From Lachnoclostridium sp. UBA739 (lineage in GTDB: Bacteria; Bacillota_A; Clostridia; Lachnospirales; Lachnospiraceae), in the NCBI GenBank assembly GCA_002297865.1, contig DBKX01000364.1, positions 19,773 through 29,669 of the forward strand: DNA of 9,897 nt, read 5' to 3'. The position numbers were made by a program, and so were the translations under genes. Numbering within the stretch: position 1 is the stretch's first letter; every line of letters starts with the position of its first letter. Below, piece by piece: positions 1 to 6,025 of the stretch. The notes beneath the pieces are model-generated. The model saw nothing but the letters and a program-made list of their open reading frames with translations, ran no database searches and was not told where the DNA came from.

Positions 1-119
1 TTATAAAGATCCCCATTATGCTCAAAATCTGATACTTTAGACTTGTGTGCCAACATGTAGTTTCCGAAGCTTAAAGTTCCCCTCGCATCCTCACGAATTA
101 ATTCTTCTATAATAGCCAT
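1..119 (-). CDS. N-terminal fragment of a small conserved protein, endosialidase-like annotation (partial)
   Basis: An open frame starts at ATG (117-119) and runs off the left edge after 39 codons without a stop. It has a strong ribosome site, AGGAGG (127-132), 7 nt upstream. The N-terminus begins MAIIEELIRED and continues with a TLSFGNY segment and a SDFEHNGDLY segment. From memory this resembles a short soluble protein common in Lachnospiraceae that databases often label 'endosialidase'; that label has no functional support I know of. The visible part has no signal peptide or membrane segment. It lies 93 bp downstream of clpC on the same strand, with an AT-rich region containing TATAAT between them, so it may have its own promoter or be reached by readthrough. 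I am fairly sure it is a real gene because of start, ribosome site and family resemblance. Its function is unknown. Confidence 0.7.
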   Translation of the reverse strand, partial: MAIIEELIREDARGTLSFGNYMLAHKSKVSDFEHNGDLY

Positions 120-126
120 ACTTAGT

Positions 127-132
127 CCTCCT
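127..132 (-). promoter_or_regulatory. Ribosome binding site of the left-edge gene
   Basis: AGGAGG on the minus strand, 7 nt before the ATG at 119. It decides the start of a gene that is only partly visible. Confidence 0.8.
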
Positions 133-164
133 AATGTTCCCAAATTTACATTTTATCTAGTCAC

Positions 165-197
165 ATTATATTATATTTTTATTCAAAATACTAGTAA
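165..197 (-). promoter_or_regulatory. Possible promoter for the left-edge gene
   Basis: Two overlapping TATAAT hexamers lie on the minus strand at 170-175 and 165-170. A weak -35-like TTACTA (192-197) sits 16 nt upstream of the first. The region is almost pure A/T, so chance matches are likely. I see no GC-rich hairpin followed by a T-run between the clpC stop (213) and this site, so the downstream gene could also be transcribed by readthrough from clpC. Confidence 0.3.
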
Positions 198-212
198 TAT
201 TTACATTCATGA

Positions 213-2657
213 CTACTTTATTGTAAACTTGATTTCCTTCTCCTTTAATCTCATAGTTACAGTATTTCCATTCTTAACCTTACCTTCCAATACCGCTTCT
301 GCCAGTTTGTCCTCTACGTGATTCTGTATTGCCCTACGAAGTGGTCTTGCACCGTAAGTTGCATCGTAATTTGTCTCTGCAAGAAATTCTAATACAGCAT
401 TGCTTGCTTTGATTGTAAGATTCATCTGCTCTTTCGTACGCTTATTCATATTCTCAATCATGATAGCAACTATTTTCTTAACATCCTCTTTTGTCAACGC
501 ATGGAACACGATAATTTCATCAATACGATTGATGAATTCCGGTTTAAATAGATGTTTTACCTCGTCCATAACACCTTCTTTCATCTTTTTATAATCCTGT
601 TCTTTATCTTCAAGTGAAGCAAATCCAAGTGTTTTTGGTGATACAATTCTCTGTGCGCCTGCATTAGATGTCATAATAATGATTGTATTCTTGAAGTTCA
701 CTTTACGTCCTTGTGCATCTGTGATGTGTCCATCTTCTAATACTTGTAATAATATATTGAAAATGTCTGGATGGGCCTTTTCTATTTCATCAAATAAGAT
801 GACGGAATAAGGATTACGACGTACCTTTTCGCTTAATTGTCCGCCCTCATCATATCCAACATATCCTGGAGGGGAACCAATTAATTTAGAGACGCTATGT
901 TTTTCCATGTATTCAGACATGTCAACTCGAATCATAGCACTTTCACTGCCAAACATAGCTTCTGCTAACGCCTTGGATAACTCTGTCTTTCCTACTCCTG
1001 TAGGTCCTAAGAATAGGAACGAACCGATTGGTCTATTCGGATCTTTCAGTCCAACACGGCCTCTCCTGATAGCCTTTGCTATGGCTTTTACGGCTTCGTC
1101 TTGCCCAACTACACGTTCATGTAAAATATTTTCAAGGTTTTTCAAGCGTTCCGTTTCCTCTTCTTCCAACTTACGAACTGGTATTTTAGTCCAGGACGAA
1201 ATAATATCTGCAATTTCTGCTTCTCCAACAACCAGCTGTTTTTCTTTCTTTTCTTTTTCCTGTTCAGCTTTCAGACGTTCAATTTCTTTATTGTTAGCAA
1301 GCTGTTTCTTCTTTATCTCTCCAGCTTTCTCATAGGCTTCGCTACGAATTGCTTCTTCTTTCTCATCGTCAAGACGACTGTTTTCTTCTTCCAGTTTACG
1401 GATTTTTGGAGAATCTACATACGTACTCAAACGTACTTTTGAAGATGCTTCATCAATTAAATCAATAGCTTTATCAGGAAGAAAACGGTCATTAATATAA
1501 CGCATAGATAATTTCACTGCTGCTACAAGTGCTTCGTCTGTTATCGTAACCTGATGATGTGCTTCATAACTTTCACGAAGTCCCTTTAGAATCAAAACAG
1601 ATTCCTGTTCTGTTGGTTCATCTACAACTACTGGCTGGAATCTACGTTCAAGTGCTGGATCTTTTTCGATGTACTTTCTATATTCTTCAATTGTAGTAGC
1701 ACCTACAATCTGAAGCTCTCCTCTTGCTAAGGAAGGTTTTAAAATATTGGATGCATCAATAGCTCCTTCTGCTCCACCTGCTCCAATAATTGTGTGAATT
1801 TCATCTATAAATAGCAATACATTGCCATCATTCATTACTTCACTAATGACACGCTTAATTCTTTCTTCGAATTCCCCACGATATTTTGAACCAGCAACCA
1901 TACCTGATAAATCTAACGTAAGTACTCTCTTATCACGAATTGTATCCGGTACATTTCCCTCCACAATTTTTCTTGCTAATCCTTCTGCAATTGCTGTTTT
2001 ACCTACACCAGGTTCACCAATTAGACATGGGTTATTCTTTGTTCTTCTACTTAAAATCTGGATGACTCTTTGAATTTCCTCTTCTCTTCCAATGACAGGA
2101 TCCAAACGCCCTTCTCTTGCATATTCTGTTAGATTTCTGCTGTATTGGTCAAGTGTAGGAGTAGAAGTTCTTTCTTTCCCCTTGCCTTTGCTCGATGTAA
2201 ATTCATTTTTTGCATTCGCCGTTTCTTGCCCCACAGCTGTTAATATGTCAACAAATATTTTTTGTATTTTAATCCCTAATGTATTTAGAAGACGAACTGC
2301 TATACATTCATTCTCTTTTAATAATGCTAGAAGTAAATGTTCCGTACCTACTTGATTGCTTTTTAAACGGACCGCTTCTTTTTGACTCTGTGCAATTATT
2401 TTCTTTAACTTTGGTGTCATATTTTCGCGTTCCACTACTTCTACGGTAGATGCTGGCGTAATAAATTCCTCGATCAGCTTAATTAGTCTGGTCTCTTCCA
2501 CACCGTTTTCAGCTAATACTTTGGAAGCTACGCCTGGCGCTTTCACTAAACCGATAAGCAGATGCTCCGTTCCGATATAGTTATGCGAAAGTTCGTTAGC
2601 TATCTCTGATGCATATTGTAATACTTTATTCGCATTCTCTGTAAACTTTTCAAACAT
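213..2657 (-). CDS. clpC: ClpC, AAA+ unfoldase of the ClpCP protease
   Basis: This 814-residue Hsp100 ATPase unfolds proteins and feeds them to ClpP. Domains in order: a double Clp_N repeat (about 1-145), the first AAA+ module with Walker A GEPGVGKT (214-221), Walker B LLFIDE (281-286) and arginine residues at 338-339, a coiled-coil middle domain with a UVR-like stretch (about 418-470), and the second AAA+ module with Walker A GPTGVGKT (551-558), Walker B VILFDE (619-624) and sensor-2 GARPLRR (769-775). Pore loops KYRG (258-261) and GYVG (598-601) are present. An LGF tripeptide (677-679) sits where ClpP-binding Clp ATPases carry their xGF loop. Glu31 and Glu106, each in a GTEH motif, match the phosphoarginine-binding glutamates known in Bacillus ClpC. 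The length is normal for the family and nothing looks broken. AGGAGG (2664-2669) lies 6 nt before the start, and the gene follows mcsB by 26 bp in the same operon. Confidence 0.97.
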   Translation of the reverse strand: MFEKFTENANKVLQYASEIANELSHNYIGTEHLLIGLVKAPGVASKVLAENGVEETRLIKLIEEFITPASTVEVVERENMTPKLKKIIAQSQKEAVRLKSNQVGTEHLLLALLKENECIAVRLLNTLGIKIQKIFVDILTAVGQETANAKNEFTSSKGKGKERTSTPTLDQYSRNLTEYAREGRLDPVIGREEEIQRVIQILSRRTKNNPCLIGEPGVGKTAIAEGLARKIVEGNVPDTIRDKRVLTLDLSGMVAGSKYRGEFEERIKRVISEVMNDGNVLLFIDEIHTIIGAGGAEGAIDASNILKPSLARGELQIVGATTIEEYRKYIEKDPALERRFQPVVVDEPTEQESVLILKGLRESYEAHHQVTITDEALVAAVKLSMRYINDRFLPDKAIDLIDEASSKVRLSTYVDSPKIRKLEEENSRLDDEKEEAIRSEAYEKAGEIKKKQLANNKEIERLKAEQEKEKKEKQLVVGEAEIADIISSWTKIPVRKLEEEETERLKNLENILHERVVGQDEAVKAIAKAIRRGRVGLKDPNRPIGSFLFLGPTGVGKTELSKALAEAMFGSESAMIRVDMSEYMEKHSVSKLIGSPPGYVGYDEGGQLSEKVRRNPYSVILFDEIEKAHPDIFNILLQVLEDGHITDAQGRKVNFKNTIIIMTSNAGAQRIVSPKTLGFASLEDKEQDYKKMKEGVMDEVKHLFKPEFINRIDEIIVFHALTKEDVKKIVAIMIENMNKRTKEQMNLTIKASNAVLEFLAETNYDATYGARPLRRAIQNHVEDKLAEAVLEGKVKNGNTVTMRLKEKEIKFTIK

Positions 2658-2683
2658 GAATAACCTCCTAGTTTCCTATTATT

Positions 2684-3721
2684 TTAGTCGTTTTGAAGCT
2701 CGGGAAGATTTTTATTAATATATTCTGCTCTTAGCCGCTCCCTTGTCATGGACCCAACGTTCTTCCCTATTCTTGCCTGAAGTACGTTGGATTGTACATT
2801 CATAATCATTTGATACAGATTTCCATCATCTTTCAACTTAATAATTCCAGTATCGACACCAAGCATAATTCTGGACAATAACGTAATAGCATCTTTTTCA
2901 TCCATTTGTTTGGTGTATTTTAGCACACCATATGCACGATATACCTGATCTTCAACCATATTATAATTACGAGCTAATACATACTCTCTCCTGACTCGTT
3001 CCTGCTTTATTATCTGCGTAACAAGTGTATTGAGGTTCTCTAGTATCTCCTGTTCGGAACATCCTAGTGTTCTTTGGTTCGAAACCATAAACGTATCTCC
3101 ATAATTCTGGTCTTCCCCACCATAGATTCCTCTAAGCGTTACTCCATATTTTGCAACCTCACTTACAAGAGTATTTATTTTTCCTGCTGCACTTAAGGCC
3201 GGAAGAAACAGCATATAGGAAACTCTAAGACCAGTACCTAGATTAGTAGGACTGGACGTTAAGTATCCATATTTCTCATCAAATGCTATTTCAAAGGAAT
3301 CACTTAACTTATCATCTATCTGATTGGCTTTCTGAAAGGTTTCTACGATATTCATTCCTGCTGCAATTGTTTGTATTCGTAAATGATCTTCTTCATTTAT
3401 CATAATCTCAGCAGATTCATCTTCTCTCATCAAAAGCGCGGAATACTGCATCTTTTTGACCATTGCCGGACTTAAAATTTGTCTTTCTGCCAAAGCAATA
3501 CGATTCGTCTCATTCATTTCATGTACTTTACATGACAACGTGTCGCCTTCTAGGATATTGCTTCCTGTACAAACACCAGTCACTTCATCGACAAGTTCTT
3601 TTGCCTCTGAATCTTTTAACTTAGTACTAAATGGATACTTTTTTATATTTCGTGCTAACCGCACCTTTGTAGATACAACAACATCGCTGCTATTGCCTCT
3701 TTCCTCATACCATTTAGGCAT
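2684..3721 (-). CDS. mcsB: McsB-type protein-arginine kinase, with divergent active site
   Basis: The protein has 345 residues and belongs to the phosphagen-kinase family. McsB normally phosphorylates arginines on proteins, marking them for ClpCP. Family signatures are the N-terminal STKVRLARN (17-25), EEDHLRIQ (110-117), PTNLGTGLR (158-166), RGIYG (197-201) and SNQ (214-216). Compared from memory with Bacillus McsB, with a constant 10-residue offset, several active-site positions differ: Lys19 for Arg29, Ser157 for Cys167, Phe172 for His182, and Gly202 for the catalytic Glu212, although Glu203 is adjacent. Glu110 and Glu111 are kept. The C-terminal phosphoarginine-binding motif RDxxRA appears as RERLRA (327-332), an Asp-to-Glu change. 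The frame is intact and the length is normal, so this is a working gene rather than a pseudogene, but kinase activity cannot be assumed. Its start overlaps the end of mcsA by 8 nt, suggesting coupled translation; AGGAGG lies at 3731-3736. Confidence 0.9.
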   Translation of the reverse strand: MPKWYEERGNSSDVVVSTKVRLARNIKKYPFSTKLKDSEAKELVDEVTGVCTGSNILEGDTLSCKVHEMNETNRIALAERQILSPAMVKKMQYSALLMREDESAEIMINEEDHLRIQTIAAGMNIVETFQKANQIDDKLSDSFEIAFDEKYGYLTSSPTNLGTGLRVSYMLFLPALSAAGKINTLVSEVAKYGVTLRGIYGGEDQNYGDTFMVSNQRTLGCSEQEILENLNTLVTQIIKQERVRREYVLARNYNMVEDQVYRAYGVLKYTKQMDEKDAITLLSRIMLGVDTGIIKLKDDGNLYQMIMNVQSNVLQARIGKNVGSMTRERLRAEYINKNLPELQND

Positions 3722-4280
3722 TATTTATCTCCTCCTGCTGGGCAGAACTATTATCTTTTTTTTCTTTACTGCGCAAGTCACGAATGATATCACGAAGTCG
3801 CGCTGCCTCTTCAAATTCTTCCTTTTCTATTGCGTATTGCAATTTAAAAGTCAGTTTATCAATTTCTGAAATATTATCAATTGCCTTATCTGCTGAAGTA
3901 ACAAAGCCCTTTGGCATTTTTCCGTGATGTGTATCACTCCCCTGAATTTGCTTGAGACTCTTATCAAAGATTTTGCCAAATGTCCCATAACATTTTTGAC
4001 ACCCAAATTTACCTGTCTTTAGAAACTCACTATAACTCATGCCACACCCTTCACATCTAGGCATTCCATCAATTTTTTCCTCTTCATTATAACTTTTTGC
4101 AAGGAGTCCGGACAATAAACTTCCTGCTGGTATATCCTTTTTTGAAGCTTCCCCATTCATTTGAAATGATGCATATTCTGCCGCACATTGCTCACACAAG
4201 TACTGTTCTTTTTTAACCCCATCAATAATCTCAGTACAATATATCTTAGCTTCTCGTTTGTGACATTTATCACATAACAT
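3714..4280 (-). CDS. mcsA: McsA, zinc-binding activator of McsB
   Basis: This 188-residue cytosolic protein is the usual partner of McsB, stimulating its kinase activity and helping to target ClpC. Four CXXC pairs form two zinc-binding clusters: Cys3/Cys6 with Cys29/Cys32, and Cys76/Cys79 with Cys94/Cys97. A C-terminal UVR domain (about 139-173), rich in charged helix and containing an EEFEEAARLRD segment, is the part that resembles UvrB/UvrC and ClpC middle domains. No pair is missing and the length fits the family. The frame ends inside the first codons of mcsB (shared ATGCCTAA), a classic coupling arrangement. The start at 4280 is supported by a G-rich Shine-Dalgarno AGGGGG (4288-4293), which lies in the loop of a small hairpin. 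It follows the GntR-type gene by 42 bp. Confidence 0.95.
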   Translation of the reverse strand: MLCDKCHKREAKIYCTEIIDGVKKEQYLCEQCAAEYASFQMNGEASKKDIPAGSLLSGLLAKSYNEEEKIDGMPRCEGCGMSYSEFLKTGKFGCQKCYGTFGKIFDKSLKQIQGSDTHHGKMPKGFVTSADKAIDNISEIDKLTFKLQYAIEKEEFEEAARLRDIIRDLRSKEKKDNSSAQQEEINNA

Positions 4281-4281
4281 G

Positions 4282-4299
4282 GCAGAACCCCCTTTCTGC
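4282..4299 (-). promoter_or_regulatory. Hairpin presenting the mcsA ribosome binding site in its loop
   Basis: On the minus strand a perfect 6-bp inverted repeat, GCAGAA and TTCTGC, encloses the six bases AGGGGG, which are the mcsA Shine-Dalgarno. The 3' arm ends one base before the ATG. The pairing is read directly from the sequence. A role in translation control is inference: a loop-exposed site may stay accessible, while the stem may hinder ribosome loading at the start codon. Confidence 0.45.
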
Positions 4300-4322
4300 T
4301 AGAATTCCTGTTTGTTAGTCAT

Positions 4323-4700
4323 TTATTCCTTACCAATAAAGTCGTCATAAATCTGATCTACTAAATTGTGGACTTCCTCTCTTGTAATATCTTTACATAT
4401 TCCTTTTGCCAATATAACACGCATTGCATCTAACATTTCTGAAATGGCTGCGTATTTATCAGCATCAATACAAATTACTGCACCCTTTCGTCGATCCAGT
4501 TTTAAATATCCTTCCTGTCTCAGAATGCTATAAGCCTTATTGACCGTATGCATATTGATTCCAATATCATTTGCCAATTCACGAACAGACGGAAGATTAT
4601 CTCCTTCTTGAATAGTTGATGTTGCAATTCCAATTATAATCTGATTACGAAGCTGGATATAGATAGCTTCTTCACTATTAAAGTCAATTTCTACAAACAT
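4323..4700 (-). CDS. GntR family (YtrA-like) transcriptional repressor heading the mcsA-mcsB-clpC operon
   Basis: A winged helix-turn-helix regulator of 125 residues. The N-terminal GntR domain spans about 8-78, with a recognition region around LPSVRELANDIGINMHTVNK (36-55) followed by the wing KLDRRKGAVI. Only about 45 helical residues follow, with no ligand-binding FCD or UTRA domain, as is typical of the short YtrA subfamily. I chose the start at 4700 because GGAGG (4708-4712) lies 7 nt upstream. A longer in-frame start at 4748 would lie upstream of the likely transcription start and inside the operator. The gene holds the place that ctsR occupies in Bacillus operons, directly before mcsA. 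A perfect inverted repeat over its promoter suggests that it represses itself and probably the operon. The inducing signal is unknown; related regulators often sit beside ABC transporter genes, and none is seen here. Confidence 0.9.
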   Translation of the reverse strand: MFVEIDFNSEEAIYIQLRNQIIIGIATSTIQEGDNLPSVRELANDIGINMHTVNKAYSILRQEGYLKLDRRKGAVICIDADKYAAISEMLDAMRVILAKGICKDITREEVHNLVDQIYDDFIGKE

Positions 4701-4724
4701 CGTTACACCTCCGTTTACGTTCCA

Positions 4725-4749
4725 ATTGTTATATAGATAGTATAACAAT
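4725..4749 (-). promoter_or_regulatory. Probable operator of the GntR-type repressor
   Basis: A perfect inverted repeat, ATTGTTATA (4725-4733) and TATAACAAT (4741-4749), with a 7-bp centre. It covers the -10 box and the expected transcription start of the gntR promoter. Symmetry, arm length and position fit a binding site for a dimeric winged-helix repressor. Binding itself is inferred. Confidence 0.7.
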
Positions 4750-4765
4750 CCTGCTTACATGTCAA
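4737..4765 (-). promoter_or_regulatory. SigA-type promoter of the gntR-mcsA-mcsB-clpC operon
   Basis: A perfect -35 TTGACA (4760-4765) is followed by a 17-nt spacer and a TACTAT -10 (4737-4742). TATACT, two bases upstream, is an alternative -10. Transcription would begin near 4730, giving a leader of about 30 nt before the ATG at 4700. The -35 lies only 10 nt after the stop codon of the upstream cohesin gene, so transcripts from further upstream may also pass through. Confidence 0.65.
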
Positions 4766-4775
4766 TAAATTCTAC

Positions 4776-5999
4776 TTAATCTTTCTCATTTTTATTTTTC
4801 ATGATTACAACTGCCAAAGCAATTGTTAGAATAATGATTATAACAGCCATGATCCCTGTAATAATTACTGCTGGTTCCATGCTCTGTGCCTTATCTTCTT
4901 TTTCGAAACCAGCTTCCTTTTCTGGACTGGTAGGCATGCTGTTCTGCTCGAATCTCTGCAATGTTTTCTCAATTCGATCATATTGGTAAAAGCGTGCTTC
5001 ACCCTTTTCATTGGCTAGATACAACAATACAAATTCCTTTTCTAAACTTTCACTTTGTGTATAAACGTCCAGTTTTTCTCCATCAATTGTAATACTGGAT
5101 TTCTCATAACCATCTGGAACCTGATTCTCATCATCTAATTTTGCTATCTTGTAACTATGATGTTCCGTAAGAACTACATTATTATCTTTATCTGTAGAAA
5201 GGAAAACGCCTTCTTTTTCTTTTTCCTCTTCCTGAGCCTTATCCGAACTCGCTCCTTCTTCAAGACGGGTTACTTCAATTTGGATATCCTTTTTTGCTCC
5301 TGAAGGTGCTGTTACAATTACATGCACATAGTTTTTGCCCACTTTCAGGTTTTCATTTCCTTCAACCGCAACAACTGCATCCTCTTTTTTAGGAACCGCT
5401 GAGATAAAAAGCATGTCATTTTCGTAAGGAATTTCAACTTTATAAGCTGTAATATCGTTATCATAAGCCTGATTTAATTCTCCTGGACTTACTAATAACT
5501 TAGATAATTGATTATTACTGCTTAATTTCTTTGAACTGGCAACAGATACTTTTAGTTTGTTGCTGGATACAGACAATTCATCTCCATTTTCATTATACAC
5601 AGCCGGAGCATCACTTGTGTCAAATACACATTCTCCTGTTTTCTTTGCCTTAAATTCAATAGAGTATTTTTTGGTAGTTTCCACATCTGCTGAATCCACA
5701 TCGTAGATTCTTAACAATCCATCTCCACCATTAACAAAGCTTCCACCCGTGACAAATTCCGCAATGTCAGAATCATAAGACACATACCCTTCAAATCCAC
5801 CTATTTTCTCATTGGAATCTAAAATAATTACAACTGAAAAGGTATCACCCACTGTTACTGAACGCTTTTCTGTTGAAAAGGTTAACGTTGCACTGGTTGC
5901 CTTAAGCACAAGAGGCTGTTGGAAACCTAGCCCGATAAACAGTGCACAAACTAATCCTGCTACTAAATATTGTATCCGTTTTCTCATCTGTTTTAACAT
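4776..5999 (-). CDS. Membrane-anchored surface protein with cohesin and cadherin-like domains
   Basis: A 407-residue exported protein. Residues 1-36 form a signal peptide with a basic start, a hydrophobic core and an ATSA cleavage-like end. Residues about 38-154 look like a cohesin-type beta-sandwich, with SVTVGDTFSVVI, a GFEGYVSYD segment and a later AKKTGECVF strand. Residues about 163-245 match the cadherin-like beta-sandwich family, with LSKLLVSPGELNQAY, AYKVEIP, LKVGKNYVHVIVT and a final IQIEVTR. A Glu/Lys-rich linker (246-263) leads to a domain I cannot name (about 264-350). A transmembrane helix (about 377-400) and a short KNKNEKD tail on the cytoplasmic side end the protein. The start is supported by AAGGA (6007-6011), 7 nt upstream. 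The gene follows the hydrolase gene by 26 bp, so the two are probably co-expressed. There is no dockerin in the window, so the cohesin partner is unknown. Confidence 0.8.
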   Translation of the reverse strand: MLKQMRKRIQYLVAGLVCALFIGLGFQQPLVLKATSATLTFSTEKRSVTVGDTFSVVIILDSNEKIGGFEGYVSYDSDIAEFVTGGSFVNGGDGLLRIYDVDSADVETTKKYSIEFKAKKTGECVFDTSDAPAVYNENGDELSVSSNKLKVSVASSKKLSSNNQLSKLLVSPGELNQAYDNDITAYKVEIPYENDMLFISAVPKKEDAVVAVEGNENLKVGKNYVHVIVTAPSGAKKDIQIEVTRLEEGASSDKAQEEEKEKEGVFLSTDKDNNVVLTEHHSYKIAKLDDENQVPDGYEKSSITIDGEKLDVYTQSESLEKEFVLLYLANEKGEARFYQYDRIEKTLQRFEQNSMPTSPEKEAGFEKEDKAQSMEPAVIITGIMAVIIIILTIALAVVIMKNKNEKD

Positions 6000-6025
6000 A
6001 ATTTTATCCTTTCTGCCGCAATATG

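Noticed and set aside
120..212. Intrinsic terminator after clpC
   Set aside because: Only an AT-rich 8-bp palindrome (TACTAGTA, 189-196) is present, with no GC-rich stem followed by a T-run.
400..2355. Several plus-strand open frames of 64 to 142 codons inside the clpC region
   Set aside because: They are antisense to an intact, well-conserved clpC, show no family resemblance and lack good ribosome sites.
4701..4748. Longer 141-residue version of the GntR-type protein starting at 4748
   Set aside because: The extra 16 codons overlap the inverted repeat and -10 box, lie upstream of the likely transcription start, and lack a ribosome site. The start at 4700 has GGAGG 7 nt upstream.
4700..4790. 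CtsR operator in front of the operon
   Set aside because: No tandem GGTCAAA-type heptads are present on either strand; TTGACA at 4760-4765 is explained as a -35 box.
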